Notes: generated by a model not told the origin, from the sequence alone. A DNA stretch of 64,000 bases from Hyphomicrobiales bacterium (GCA_947455995.1 CANGQA010000006.1:1-64000), one strand, 5' to 3'; numbered from the stretch's first letter, positions 1 through 8,230 are shown. Program-made: numbers and translations.

Positions 1-1624
1 CCATAGCACCACCATTGTGATGGACCGCGCCCTCATGCGCGGTCTCGGAATGTGACAGCCTCATGAATTTCGGCCCCGCTATTTTCAACAGCAGCCACGG
101 TGTAATAGTCACAGCGACAAAGAAGGAAAAGATCATTGCCACAGAGGCATTGGCCGGAATCGGACTCATATAGGGGCCCATCATGCCGCTGACGAACATC
201 ATCGGCAGCAAGGCGGCAATGATGGTCAGCGTGGCCACGATGGTCGGATTGCCCACCTCGGCCACCGCCTCGATCGCCGTTTCGACAAGATCGCGTTTAC
301 CGCGCATGTCCCAATGGCGGATGATGTTCTCGACCACCACAATCGCATCATCGACCAGAATCCCGATAGAAAAAATCAGCGCGAACAGGCTGACGCGGTT
401 GATGGTGAAACCCATCAGCCACGAGGCGAACAGTGTCAGCAAAATCGTTGTGGGAATGATTACAAACACCACCATGCCTTCCCGCCAGCCGATCGCCAGC
501 GTGATCAGCACGACAATAGACAGGGTGGCGAGGGCAAGATGGAATAATAGCTCATCGGCTTTTTCTGTCGCTGTCTCGCCATAATCGCGGGTAATGGTCA
601 CTTCCAGCCCCTGCGGCAGGATGGTGCCTTGTGCGGCATTAAGACGCTCGACCAGATCATGCGAAACGCTGACCGCATTGGCGCCTTTGCGTTTGGCGAA
701 AGCAATGCTGACGGCAGGCCGCGTATCAAACCCGCCTCTGCCATCCGGTGTCATCGTCCAGGCACGCTTGTCGCTTTGCGCTGCCCCGACCACAACCTGT
801 GCGACATCCTTGACATAGACAGGGTGCCCCTCGCGCGTGGTCAACAACAAGAGCCCGATATCGGGAACGCCTTGCAGGGTCTGGCCTGCCAGCACCGGCA
901 ATAATTGATTGTCATGCCGGAACGCGCCGACCTGAAAACTGCGATTGGCATTGCTGAGCTTGTCAATCAGCTGGTTCAGCGTCAAGCCATAGAGCGAGAG
1001 CTTTTCGGGATCGGGTTCAACCCGGATCTGATTGGGATGACCGCCAACCAGATAGCTCGCTCCGATCTCTTTGACCTTGTGCAAGTCGTGACGCAATTCA
1101 TCGGCGACAAGATAGAGTGCATGATCATCCCAACGTGCCGCATGGTCAGGTTTTGCAGCCAGCGTCAGCACCATGATGGCAACATCATTGATACCCCGCC
1201 CGACGATCACCGGCTCGGGAATGCCTTTGGGCAATCCGCCAATATTGGCGCGGATTTTCTCATGCACCCGCAAAATCGCATTGTCCTCGTCGGTGCCGAC
1301 GAAGAAACGGGCGGTAACCACCACCCGGTCATCTATCGTCTGCGAATAGACATGCTCGACACCGTTGATGCCCTGAATGATCGCCTCCAGCGGGCGTGTC
1401 ACCAGTTCAACCGCACTATCGGCTTTCCAGCCGTTAGCTTGCACGATGATATCGACCATGGGCACGCTGATTTGCGGCTCCTCCTCGCGCGGCAGAGCCA
1501 TCAGGGCGATGACCCCGACCAGCACTGCGCCAATCAGCAACAGCGGTGTCAGGGGAGATTGAATGAAAAAGCGGGTCAGCAGGCCCGAAAGTCCCGATGG
1601 ACGTTGTTGATCTTGCGGCATCAT
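1..1624 (-). CDS. RND efflux transporter permease subunit (C-terminus beyond window)
   Basis: This is the inner-membrane, proton-driven pump subunit of a tripartite RND exporter (AcrB/CzcA superfamily). The minus frame stays open from the start codon at 1624 to the left edge, about 541 codons, roughly the N-terminal half of a usual 1,020-1,060 residue protein. A first membrane segment lies at about residues 18-40 and is followed by PREEEPQISVP, typical of the porter-domain entry. A later helix carries LVDDAIVVVENI, the TM4 motif whose adjacent aspartates carry protons. The start overlaps the adaptor stop codon (ATGA), so the two are co-translated. Two adjacent ATGs are possible, at 1624 and 1621. 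The exported substrate cannot be read from the sequence. Confidence 0.9.
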   Translation of the reverse strand, partial: MMPQDQQRPSGLSGLLTRFFIQSPLTPLLLIGAVLVGVIALMALPREEEPQISVPMVDIIVQANGWKADSAVELVTRPLEAIIQGINGVEHVYSQTIDDRVVVTARFFVGTDEDNAILRVHEKIRANIGGLPKGIPEPVIVGRGINDVAIMVLTLAAKPDHAARWDDHALYLVADELRHDLHKVKEIGASYLVGGHPNQIRVEPDPEKLSLYGLTLNQLIDKLSNANRSFQVGAFRHDNQLLPVLAGQTLQGVPDIGLLLLTTREGHPVYVKDVAQVVVGAAQSDKRAWTMTPDGRGGFDTRPAVSIAFAKRKGANAVSVSHDLVERLNAAQGTILPQGLEVTITRDYGETATEKADELLFHLALATLSIVVLITLAIGWREGMVVFVIIPTTILLTLFASWLMGFTINRVSLFALIFSIGILVDDAIVVVENIIRHWDMRGKRDLVETAIEAVAEVGNPTIVATLTIIAALLPMMFVSGMMGPYMSPIPANASVAMIFSFFVAVTITPWLLLKIAGPKFMRLSHSETAHEGAVHHNGGAM

Positions 1625-2586
1625 GGTGCGATGACCACATCGCCGACCTGCAATCCAGCAAGAATTTCAATATTCTCGCGCCGTCTCTCGCCCGTTTGCA
1701 CCATCACTTCCACACCAGATTTCAGCCTGACAAAATCAAGTCCAGCCCGTCTGACCAGTGCTGTGGCAGGCACCAACATGCTGCGCCGTTGTCCAGTGGC
1801 AATGATCACACGTGTTTTCTCGCCGACGAAATATCCATCGAGCGTGGCGACCGCGACATCTGCGATCACCCGTCCACCCTTGATTTCGGGATAGACAATC
1901 CTGACAGTGCCAGTGTCGGTGGTCTGTTCGGCGGTGCCGCGTCCGGCAATCTCAACCCGGTCTCCAACCCGCAAAAAACGTGCGTGGCGTTCGGGCAATT
2001 GCAGCCTCAGGATGTAATGATCCACCGCCAGCGTTGCGACCGCCTCACCCGCCATAACCACGCCGCCGTCCACAATCGGAACCGTCAAGACCCGCCCTGC
2101 AGCAGGAGCCAGCACGGTTCCTTCGGAAATTTGCTGCTTGATTACATCGCGATCAGCCATCAGCCCTGTCAGGATACGCTCGGCGACATCAAGTGCGGTT
2201 TTGAATTGATCCACCTGTAACTGGCTTCCGACATTTCTCCGCAAGAGATCCTGCATCCTCTCGTAATCTGCGCGCGCTTGATCGCGCTGGGCCTCTTGCG
2301 ATTGAATGCGCGCCTCGATGCCCTTGATCTGCAAAACCAGCTTCTGATCAGCAATCACCGCGAGCACGGCACCAGCAACAACCTCCTGCCCTTCGATGGT
2401 CTGCAACACGGTGACCACGCCGCCGATCCTTGCCCGTGCCGTCAATTCGTGCGTCGGCTCGACAGTGCCGATCACCGATTTCCGATCCTCCACCATCTGC
2501 CAGGCAACCGTAACCTCACTTGCCCTTAATGGCACCAGCGTGGACAAAAGGCTGATACCTGCCCCGACTATCAAAGCCTTGCTCAT
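1621..2586 (-). CDS. RND efflux periplasmic adaptor subunit (membrane fusion protein)
   Basis: A 321-residue HlyD/AcrA-family adaptor that would link the RND pump to an outer-membrane channel. The chosen ATG is preceded by GAGGGA and gives an N-terminal hydrophobic signal (ALIVGAGISLLSTLV). An upstream in-frame start at 2622 would fall inside the divergent promoter and lacks this support. The lipoyl-like half-motif (GGVVTVLQTIEGQEVVAGAVLA) is followed by a coiled coil at about residues 75-150 and then the second lipoyl half (GTVLAPAAGRVLTVPIVDGG). The C-terminus ends in a beta-barrel and membrane-proximal region. It is the first gene of the pump operon, and no outer-membrane factor gene is visible here. 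It is divergent from the BigR-like regulator with 65 bp between the starts. Confidence 0.9.
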   Translation of the reverse strand: MSKALIVGAGISLLSTLVPLRASEVTVAWQMVEDRKSVIGTVEPTHELTARARIGGVVTVLQTIEGQEVVAGAVLAVIADQKLVLQIKGIEARIQSQEAQRDQARADYERMQDLLRRNVGSQLQVDQFKTALDVAERILTGLMADRDVIKQQISEGTVLAPAAGRVLTVPIVDGGVVMAGEAVATLAVDHYILRLQLPERHARFLRVGDRVEIAGRGTAEQTTDTGTVRIVYPEIKGGRVIADVAVATLDGYFVGEKTRVIIATGQRRSMLVPATALVRRAGLDFVRLKSGVEVMVQTGERRRENIEILAGLQVGDVVIAP

Positions 2587-2621
2587 CCACACAACTCCCT
2601 CAATGCAAAAAAGATTTGACA

Positions 2622-2649
2622 TTTATATTAGAATTATCTAAATTAGCAA
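2622..2649. promoter_or_regulatory. Face-to-face promoters sharing one palindromic operator
   Basis: On the plus strand, TTGACA (2616-2621), 17 bp and TAAATT (2639-2644) point at the regulator gene. On the minus strand, TTGCTA (2649-2644), 16 bp and TATAAA (2627-2622) point at the adaptor gene. A perfect inverted repeat, TTAGA-ATTA-TCTAA (2628-2641), lies in both spacers, so one bound repressor would block both promoters. AT-rich palindromes of this kind are known operators of BigR/SqrR regulators. The plus -10 ends only 7 nt before the regulator ATG, so that transcript may be leaderless. Confidence 0.65.
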
Positions 2650-2651
2650 GT

Positions 2652-2969
2652 ATGAATTTAAATGCTCTCCAAACCAGTGCCGAAGCAGCCGAAACGCTCT
2701 TGAAGGCCATGGCCAACAAAAACCGCCTGATGATCCTGTGCCAGCTGCAACAGGGCGAGCAATCGGTTACGGCCTTGCAGCCTATGCTCGGGTTAAGCCA
2801 GTCGGCCTTGTCCCAGCACCTTGCAAGATTGCGCGCGGATGGTCTTGTTCAAACACGAAGAGAAGCACAGACAATTTACTACCGTCTGGCGGGCGACGAG
2901 GTCACCAAAGTCATCACCACTTTATACGCTATTTACTGCCAGGACGACGATAGCCTTGCCAAGATATGA
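2652..2969 (+). CDS. ArsR-family regulator of the BigR/SqrR persulfide-sensing type
   Basis: A 105-residue winged-helix repressor. The recognition helix is in LGLSQSALSQHLARLRADGLV (about residues 46-66), followed by the wing (TRREAQTIYYRL). Two cysteines, C30 and C96, are 66 residues apart, the same separation as the redox pair of BigR and SqrR, which form a disulfide or tetrasulfide in response to persulfides. There are no metal-site cysteines of the ArsR/SmtB kind. ATG 2652 is chosen over the upstream TTG at 2616 because that TTG is part of the -35 element. It sits divergent to the RND operon and 42 bp ahead of a DUF2892-type gene, a usual BigR-operon companion. Sulfide sensing is inferred from family and spacing. 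Confidence 0.8.
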   Translation: MNLNALQTSAEAAETLLKAMANKNRLMILCQLQQGEQSVTALQPMLGLSQSALSQHLARLRADGLVQTRREAQTIYYRLAGDEVTKVITTLYAIYCQDDDSLAKI

Positions 2970-3011
2970 CGCTTTTGTCCCAACAGCCGTCAAACCAATC
3001 AGGAGATTACC

Positions 3012-3224
3012 ATGACAATTCCAATGAGCATTGATCGGGTCGTGATCGCTTTTGCTGGCATGATGATTGTGCTGAGCCTGATCCTGAGCCAACTCCATCA
3101 CCAAAATTGGCTTTGGTTCACAGCCTTTGTCGGAGTCAATTTGCTCCAATCTTCCTTGACCGGCTTTTGTCCGCTGGCGATTGTCCTGAAAAAACTCGGC
3201 CTTCAATCCGGACGCGCCTACTAA
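3012..3224 (+). CDS. Small DUF2892/YgaP-type inner-membrane protein
   Basis: A 70-residue protein with two hydrophobic segments (about residues 10-28 and 32-50) joined by a short HHQNW turn. It ends with LTGFCPLA, the conserved cysteine-containing motif of DUF2892 proteins and of the membrane tail of YgaP. AGGAG lies 8 nt before the ATG. In many alphaproteobacteria this family is encoded with BigR-type regulators and sulfur-transfer proteins. Here it follows the regulator by 42 bp and is probably in the same transcript. No sulfurtransferase or persulfide dioxygenase accompanies it, so the operon looks reduced. Its biochemical role is unknown. Confidence 0.8.
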   Translation: MTIPMSIDRVVIAFAGMMIVLSLILSQLHHQNWLWFTAFVGVNLLQSSLTGFCPLAIVLKKLGLQSGRAY

Positions 3225-3247
3225 AACCGCCGTTTGGCTGGCTCAGA

Positions 3248-3261
3248 TTGATTTGAATCAA
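3248..3261 (+). promoter_or_regulatory. FNR/Anr-type box upstream of hemN
   Basis: The sequence TTGAT-TTGA-ATCAA is a perfect match to the FNR-family consensus TTGAT-N4-ATCAA. It ends 34 bp before the hemN start codon, a position suited to oxygen-responsive control of an oxygen-independent enzyme. Control by FNR/FnrL is inferred from the motif and from known regulation of hemN in related bacteria. Confidence 0.75.
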
Positions 3262-3295
3262 TGTCCGCCTCTGCCAGACCGATAAAATCAAAGCC

Positions 3296-4642
3296 ATGGA
3301 TCACTCATGGCTCACTCTCCTCGACGCCCGCGTGCCTCGTTACACGAGTTACCCGACCGCGCCGCATTTTCACCCGCGCATTGGCTCGGCTATTTTCGAG
3401 AATTGGCTGAAGGACATTGATCCGCAAAAGCCGATTTCACTCTATGTCCATGTGCCTTTCTGCTACCAGCTGTGCTGGTATTGCGGCTGCAACACCCATA
3501 TTGTCAAAGGCGAACGGCCGGTCGAGCTCTTTCTCAAAAATGTTCTTAAAGAGATCGCGTTGGTTCAGCGCTACCTGCCCGGACGCCCGAAAGTCTCGCA
3601 TCTGCATTTTGGTGGTGGCTCTCCCAACCGCCTGACAGCTGACCAATTCGACCAGATCATGCTGCAGCTTCACCAGACATTCGAGCTGATCGAAGGCGCA
3701 GAAATCGCGCTTGAAATCGATCCGCGTCATCTCGGCCACCTCCAGACAGAGGCCTATGCCCGCTGGGGCGTCAACCGCGCCAGTCTGGGGGTTCAGGACT
3801 TCGACCCCGAAGTGCAAAAAGCGATGAACCGGATCCAACCATTCGACATGGTGGCGGGCGCCGTAGACCTGCTGCGCAAAGCCGGAATCACCGCTATCAA
3901 TTTCGATCTGCTCTATGGCCTGCCGCTGCAAACCATCGACAGCATCCATGCCACCATCGAGCAAACAGTCCTGCTCTCGCCCGATCGTGTCGCATTGTTC
4001 GGCTATGCCCATGTGCCCTGGATTAAAAAGCAGCAAAAGACACTGGAGCGTTTCGGCTTGCCGTCCGTCCAGCAGCGGGCCGAATTGGCGTTTTATGCCC
4101 GCAGTGAACTTGAAAAACATTATGAGCCAATCGGCATCGACCATTTCGCCAAAGCCGATGACAGTCTGGCCGTAGCGGCGAGAAAGAAGCAACTTCACCG
4201 CAATTTTCAAGGTTACACAATCGATGAAGCCCAAACACTGATTGCCTTCGGTCCCAGCGGTATTTCCTCCACCCCGCAGGGGTTTGCCCAAAAGGAACCC
4301 GAACTGGCAGCATGGAACCAATGCATCGAGGCCGGTCAACTGGCAATCCGTCGCGGTATCGCCCTTCAACCATCCGACCGGTTGCGCAGTGCCATCATCG
4401 AGCAGATCATGTGCCATCTTGGCGTTGATGTTGAGGCTGTTGCCCGCGAGCACAGTCAAACACCAGAGCAGTTTTTGCCCTGCTTTGATCGCCTCGCCTC
4501 CTTTGCTGCCCAAGGCCTTGTGAGAATCGAAGGATGGCGGCTATCCATCCCCGAGAATCGTCGCCTTGCCGCCCGCTCGGTTTCCGCCGCCTTTGACGCT
4601 TATTTCCAGCCGGAAGAAAACCATCACTCAGCAGCAGTTTAA
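3296..4642 (+). CDS. hemN: Oxygen-independent coproporphyrinogen III oxidase
   Basis: A 448-residue radical-SAM enzyme that decarboxylates coproporphyrinogen III to protoporphyrinogen IX in the cytoplasm when oxygen is scarce. The [4Fe-4S] motif CX3CX2C is C56, C60 and C63, with a further cysteine two residues later (WYCGC), as in true HemN. The SAM-binding FGGGSPN follows at about residue 105. Full length and the C-terminal HemN domain separate it from the shorter HemW-like proteins. It stands alone behind a perfect FNR box. No strong Shine-Dalgarno sequence is visible before the ATG. It converges on mscL with a 28-bp gap. Confidence 0.95.
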   Translation: MDHSWLTLLDARVPRYTSYPTAPHFHPRIGSAIFENWLKDIDPQKPISLYVHVPFCYQLCWYCGCNTHIVKGERPVELFLKNVLKEIALVQRYLPGRPKVSHLHFGGGSPNRLTADQFDQIMLQLHQTFELIEGAEIALEIDPRHLGHLQTEAYARWGVNRASLGVQDFDPEVQKAMNRIQPFDMVAGAVDLLRKAGITAINFDLLYGLPLQTIDSIHATIEQTVLLSPDRVALFGYAHVPWIKKQQKTLERFGLPSVQQRAELAFYARSELEKHYEPIGIDHFAKADDSLAVAARKKQLHRNFQGYTIDEAQTLIAFGPSGISSTPQGFAQKEPELAAWNQCIEAGQLAIRRGIALQPSDRLRSAIIEQIMCHLGVDVEAVAREHSQTPEQFLPCFDRLASFAAQGLVRIEGWRLSIPENRRLAARSVSAAFDAYFQPEENHHSAAV

Positions 4643-4670
4643 CCCATCCGCTTGGTCACGTTTATAAAGA

Positions 4671-5090
4671 TCAGGCTTGCGGTTTTTTAGCCAGCAAATC
4701 CCTGATTTCCATCAGCAAGGCCTCCTGCCGGGTGGGTTCAGGCGCGGCTTTGGCTTTGCCCGCATTGAGACGGTTGATGGCCTTCATGACCAGAAAAAGA
4801 ACCCAGGCAATGATCAGGAAACTGATCAACACCGTGATGAAATTACCGTAACCCAACACCGCCCCGGACTTTTTTGCATCCTGATAGGCAAGGGCTGAAT
4901 TGACCGCACCCGACAGTGGTAAATAATAATTTGAAAAATCCAGACCACCTGTCAGCGCACCGATCACCGGCATGATGAGATCGGCCACAACGGAGTCGAT
5001 AATCTTGCCAAAGGCCGCACCAATCACCACACCGATCGCCAGATCGACGACATTGCCACGCATGGCAAAACTTTTGAATTCTTTCAGCAT
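4671..5090 (-). CDS. mscL: Large-conductance mechanosensitive channel
   Basis: A 139-residue homopentameric channel that opens under membrane tension and releases solutes during hypo-osmotic shock. The N-terminal amphipathic helix and TM1 are typical ([20 protein letters not shown], then [15 protein letters not shown]). TM2 (about residues 80-103) is followed by a charged cytoplasmic helix ending in MEIRDLLAK. The start has a good ribosome-binding site (GGGAGA). It lies downstream of the MucR-like gene in the same direction but is separated by 160 bp, so it may have its own promoter. Its length is normal. Confidence 0.97.
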   Translation of the reverse strand: MLKEFKSFAMRGNVVDLAIGVVIGAAFGKIIDSVVADLIMPVIGALTGGLDFSNYYLPLSGAVNSALAYQDAKKSGAVLGYGNFITVLISFLIIAWVLFLVMKAINRLNAGKAKAAPEPTRQEALLMEIRDLLAKKPQA

Positions 5091-5250
5091 CGGATATCTC
5101 CCGGGTTAAATATTTCAGGGACGACCATCACGCAAAAATACAAATCAAAACACGCCGCACCTGCAGCGCAGGCACATCGGACAGTGTTTCAAATTATTCA
5201 GTTCGTGGAATTGAGTCCAGCGCACAGACGGGCAGCGGAGGAGTCCATGC

Positions 5251-5805
5251 TCAGACTTGGGGTTTGTTGCGTTCATAACGCCCCAATTGATGGGAACGGG
5301 CAAGATAGGAACGGCGCCGGGAATAGTTTTCTGCAACCATGGGGTAATCGGCAGGCAAGCCCCATCTCAGCCGATAGGCATGCGGACTGAGCTGGAATTT
5401 GTGCTTGAGATAGCGCTGCAAGGATTTGCACTGATGCCCATCTTCGAGACAGATAAGGTAATCGGCTGTAACCGACTGGTCGATGGGCACGGCTGGGAGT
5501 CTGGCCTGCTTCAACGAACCATTGTGCAAAGCCGCGCGCAAGGAGGATACCAGTTCGACCAGTGCATCTGGTGTCAAAGGTTGGGTCTCAATGTAGCGCA
5601 GGACAATCTTGGTCGCCAGCACGCTATGCAAATCCAGTTGTGGATTTGAGGAGCGCGTCAATAACTCTCCCATATCCTGAATAAAGCCATCCAGATCACG
5701 GTCTATTTGACGAGCTGGGTCGGACGAGGGCTCTGCAAAACGGGACACCTGATCAGTTTGGCGTGGATGGTCGAGCATGGTGGTATCCGTGGTTCCAGCA
5801 AGCAT
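5251..5805 (-). CDS. MucR/Ros-family transcriptional regulator with altered zinc-finger residues
   Basis: A MucR-like DNA-binding protein, 184 residues from ATG 5805; a GTG at 5838 would add 11. The MucR core is clear: SVTADYLICLEDG at about 111-123, then RWGLPADYPMVAENY at about 148-161. Usual members have RHLRTHY after the CLEDG loop, with both histidines as zinc ligands. Here the segment is RYLKHKF, with Y132 and K136 at the histidine positions and H135 one place earlier. The N-terminal 65 residues are longer than in typical MucR. MucR proteins bind AT-rich DNA and act as broad H-NS-like regulators. Whether this one holds zinc is uncertain. It follows kdpE in the same direction. Confidence 0.82.
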   Translation of the reverse strand: MLAGTTDTTMLDHPRQTDQVSRFAEPSSDPARQIDRDLDGFIQDMGELLTRSSNPQLDLHSVLATKIVLRYIETQPLTPDALVELVSSLRAALHNGSLKQARLPAVPIDQSVTADYLICLEDGHQCKSLQRYLKHKFQLSPHAYRLRWGLPADYPMVAENYSRRRSYLARSHQLGRYERNKPQV

Positions 5806-5886
5806 GGATAAGATAAATTTCTTGCCAGCATGGCGCACAAGCCCATTAAATTGCGATGGTGAAATAAAGCCTCGCCCATAAGCAAT

Positions 5887-5928
5887 TCATAAAGTGAAGG
5901 CTTCTTCTCATAAAGTGAAGGCTTCTTC
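5887..5928. repeat. Perfect 21-bp tandem duplication across the kdpE stop codon
   Basis: Two identical adjacent 21-bp copies occupy 5887-5907 and 5908-5928. Each copy read on the minus strand encodes the last six KdpE residues (EEAFTL) and a TGA stop. The gene therefore ends in the first copy it meets (5928-5908) and the second is untranslated. Being perfect, it is probably a recent slippage duplication. Confidence 0.9.
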
Positions 5929-6621
5929 GGGCATGATTTCCACCAGCCTATAACCGACACCCGGCTGGGTCAGGATCAATCGCGGCTCGGACGGGACAAA
6001 CTCGATTTTCTGGCGCAACTGGCCAATAAAGACACGTAAATATTGCGTGTCGGACATATGGGCCGGCCCCCAAATCGCATTGAGAATAAAACCGTGTGTC
6101 AGGACGCGCCCCGCATGACGGGCCAGCAGATGCAACAGCTCGAATTCCTTGGGCGTGAGACTAATCTCCTGATCCTGCCTCTTCAAATGGTAATGCTCGA
6201 CATCCAAAAGCAAATCGCCGAAACGGAACTGGCGGCGGGCCGGATCGGCGCCGTGATGCTGCCGCAATGCGGCACGAAGTCGGGCCAGAAACTCTCCGAT
6301 TGCGAACGGTTTGACAATAAAATCATTGGCACCCAAATCAAGTGCTGCGATTTTTTCAGACTCGTCATCACGAGCCGAGAGAACGATGATCGGAATTGTG
6401 TGCTTCTTGCGCAATTCGGCAATTACGCTTTTGCCATCACGGTCGGGCAAGCCGAGATCAAGCACGACAAGCGCAGGATGCTCGCGGGCTACGCTATCGA
6501 GAGCTTCGGCGGCATTGCTGGCCAGCGCGACCTCGTAACCTTCCATTTTGAGGCTCGGCGATAAGAAACGCTGAATCTGGCGTTCATCATCCACCACAAG
6601 AATCAATGATTTGCGGCTCAT
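5908..6621 (-). CDS. kdpE: OmpR-family response regulator KdpE
   Basis: A 237-residue two-component response regulator. The receiver domain (1-120) has the acidic pair D11/D12, phospho-acceptor D55 in VVLDLGLPD, and the conserved lysine in FIVKPF. The C-terminal winged helix contains LTPKEFELLHLLARHAGRV and ends in TQPGVGYRLV, typical of KdpE. The start overlaps the kinase stop (ATGA), so the pair is co-translated. No kdpFABC genes are nearby. The potassium gene in reach is kup, whose upstream region carries a KdpE-like box. Its 3' end has a 21-bp tandem duplication. Confidence 0.93.
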   Translation of the reverse strand: MSRKSLILVVDDERQIQRFLSPSLKMEGYEVALASNAAEALDSVAREHPALVVLDLGLPDRDGKSVIAELRKKHTIPIIVLSARDDESEKIAALDLGANDFIVKPFAIGEFLARLRAALRQHHGADPARRQFRFGDLLLDVEHYHLKRQDQEISLTPKEFELLHLLARHAGRVLTHGFILNAIWGPAHMSDTQYLRVFIGQLRQKIEFVPSEPRLILTQPGVGYRLVEIMPEEAFTL

Positions 6622-8174
6622 AACATAACAGACCCCACTGCATCAGGCGGCACCGGAAACCGCAGACTGAAGGATGATCCGCGCCCCTCCGACAGGGGGC
6701 TTTCAACTGATACCGCGCCTTGCATCAGCTGGGCAATGTTGCGGGTGATGGTCAGCCCCAATCCAGCCCCCATTTGCCTTTCATCGGGTTTGAGCCGGAC
6801 AAATTTGTCAAAAATTCGCGTCTGGTCGACCATCGCAATTCCGCTCCCCTGATCACTGACGCTCACCACCAGCCACGCCCCGTCCTTTCGCAAGGCCACA
6901 GAGATTTGGCTGGCTGGCGGCGAATATTTGGCTGCATTTTCAATAATATTGAACACGCCCTGTTCAACAAGGGACGGAAAGCCCCGCAACAGCGGTAAAT
7001 CCGTTTGCATGGTCAGCACGATCTCGTGACGGTCAAAATAACGCCGTGCGCGTTCAACCGTCGGATGCAGGATATCTGCCAGATCGAACCATTCAGCCTC
7101 TCCGACAAAGCCCGCCTCGGTCCGCGTGACCGCTAGTAAATGATCGATGAAGCGCGAGAGACGCACAGCCTCATCCTCGATGGTTTCAGCCAATTCGCGT
7201 TTGGTTTGCGCTTCCAGCGTCGACTCGAACTGACGCAATGTTGAGGCTGAACCGATGATAGAGGCCAAGGGCGTGCGCAGATCATGCGAGACCGACGAGA
7301 GCAAGCTGGCCCTCAATCGCTCCTTTTCAGTTTGGGCGCGAGCAGACTCGTTTTCCTGAACCAGGGCTGCCCGCTCGAAGGCGATCATCGCCTGCGCCAG
7401 AATGGCATCCAGCAAACGCCGGGCTTCACTGCCCTCGGCAAAATCCGTGGCCCTGTCGACGACAACCAGCACAGCCGACCCATGCAGCGGACGCAGCAAA
7501 AGCGAAAGCTGATGCGGGCCTGCTTTGCCCTCGCGCACAAAAGTCTCTATCCGGCCTGCGTCCCAACCCTCTGTGCATAACAGCTCGGATGAGTCCAATG
7601 CATCAGGCCAGGATCGTGCGTCACAGTTACCCTCGGCGGAGATTGTGACAATATGATGGGCAACCGCCCATCGGGCCGCCAGTTCGTGACTGATCACAGC
7701 AAAAATTTCGGACTGGCTGGAAGCAGCGGCCAATTGCCCTGTTAACGCCACCAGAGATTGCATCCATTCCGAATGCAGTTCGGCAAGATGATATTGTTCT
7801 CGGATTTTACCCGCAAGACCTCCAGTAACCAAGGCAGTCAGCAAGAACATGAAAAGAGCAAAAAAGTCATCCGGATTGGCAATCAAAAGCGTGAATGTCG
7901 GAGGAATAAAGAAATAATTATAGGCTAAAAATGCACAAAAGGCGGTCATGAGCCCGCCGCTAATTCCGGTCAGCAGAGCCGAGACCAGCACCGCCAGCAA
8001 AAACAGGTTGGCGAGCGTGTAGACATTGAAATGGGCCTGCACCGCCAGCGCCACAAGCGTGGAAGCCGTGACACAAATCAAGGCCAGCAACAAACTGACA
8101 GGCCATGGCCGAGACAACAGCCATGTGCGTGACAAAAGCAACGAAATGCGCATCCCCGGACCAGCCCCGAACAA
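6618..8174 (-). CDS. kdpD: KdpD-type sensor histidine kinase lacking the N-terminal KdpD/Usp domains
   Basis: A 518-residue membrane kinase matching the C-terminal part of KdpD. Residues 25-120 form the four-helix DUF4118 membrane domain, followed by a GAF-like region (about 140-270), the HisKA box SVSHDLRTPL with phospho-accepting H297, and an ATPase domain with N (NIIENAAKYS), G1 (DQGSGI) and G2 (GAGLGLTI) boxes. Canonical KdpD is about 900 residues with an N-terminal Walker-A KdpD domain and a universal-stress-like domain; both are absent and upstream is intergenic DNA. TTG 8174 has GAAGG eight bases upstream, while ATG 8153 is an alternative start. It is divergent from kup. Confidence 0.88.
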   Translation of the reverse strand: MFGAGPGMRISLLLSRTWLLSRPWPVSLLLALICVTASTLVALAVQAHFNVYTLANLFLLAVLVSALLTGISGGLMTAFCAFLAYNYFFIPPTFTLLIANPDDFFALFMFLLTALVTGGLAGKIREQYHLAELHSEWMQSLVALTGQLAAASSQSEIFAVISHELAARWAVAHHIVTISAEGNCDARSWPDALDSSELLCTEGWDAGRIETFVREGKAGPHQLSLLLRPLHGSAVLVVVDRATDFAEGSEARRLLDAILAQAMIAFERAALVQENESARAQTEKERLRASLLSSVSHDLRTPLASIIGSASTLRQFESTLEAQTKRELAETIEDEAVRLSRFIDHLLAVTRTEAGFVGEAEWFDLADILHPTVERARRYFDRHEIVLTMQTDLPLLRGFPSLVEQGVFNIIENAAKYSPPASQISVALRKDGAWLVVSVSDQGSGIAMVDQTRIFDKFVRLKPDERQMGAGLGLTITRNIAQLMQGAVSVESPLSEGRGSSFSLRFPVPPDAVGSVML

Positions 8175-8230
8175 CCACCTTGCCTTCTTATAACCGATCT
8201 CGGTGGTACGGTCGCATAGATCGGGCGATC

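Noticed and set aside
183-2220. Several plus-strand reading frames opposite the RND pump and adaptor
   Set aside because: They are antisense to a clearly conserved RND permease and adaptor, are rich in residues typical of reverse-strand translation and show no family motifs.
6183-6422. Small antisense frame within kdpE
   Set aside because: It is fully contained in a conserved receiver-domain gene and shows no independent signal.
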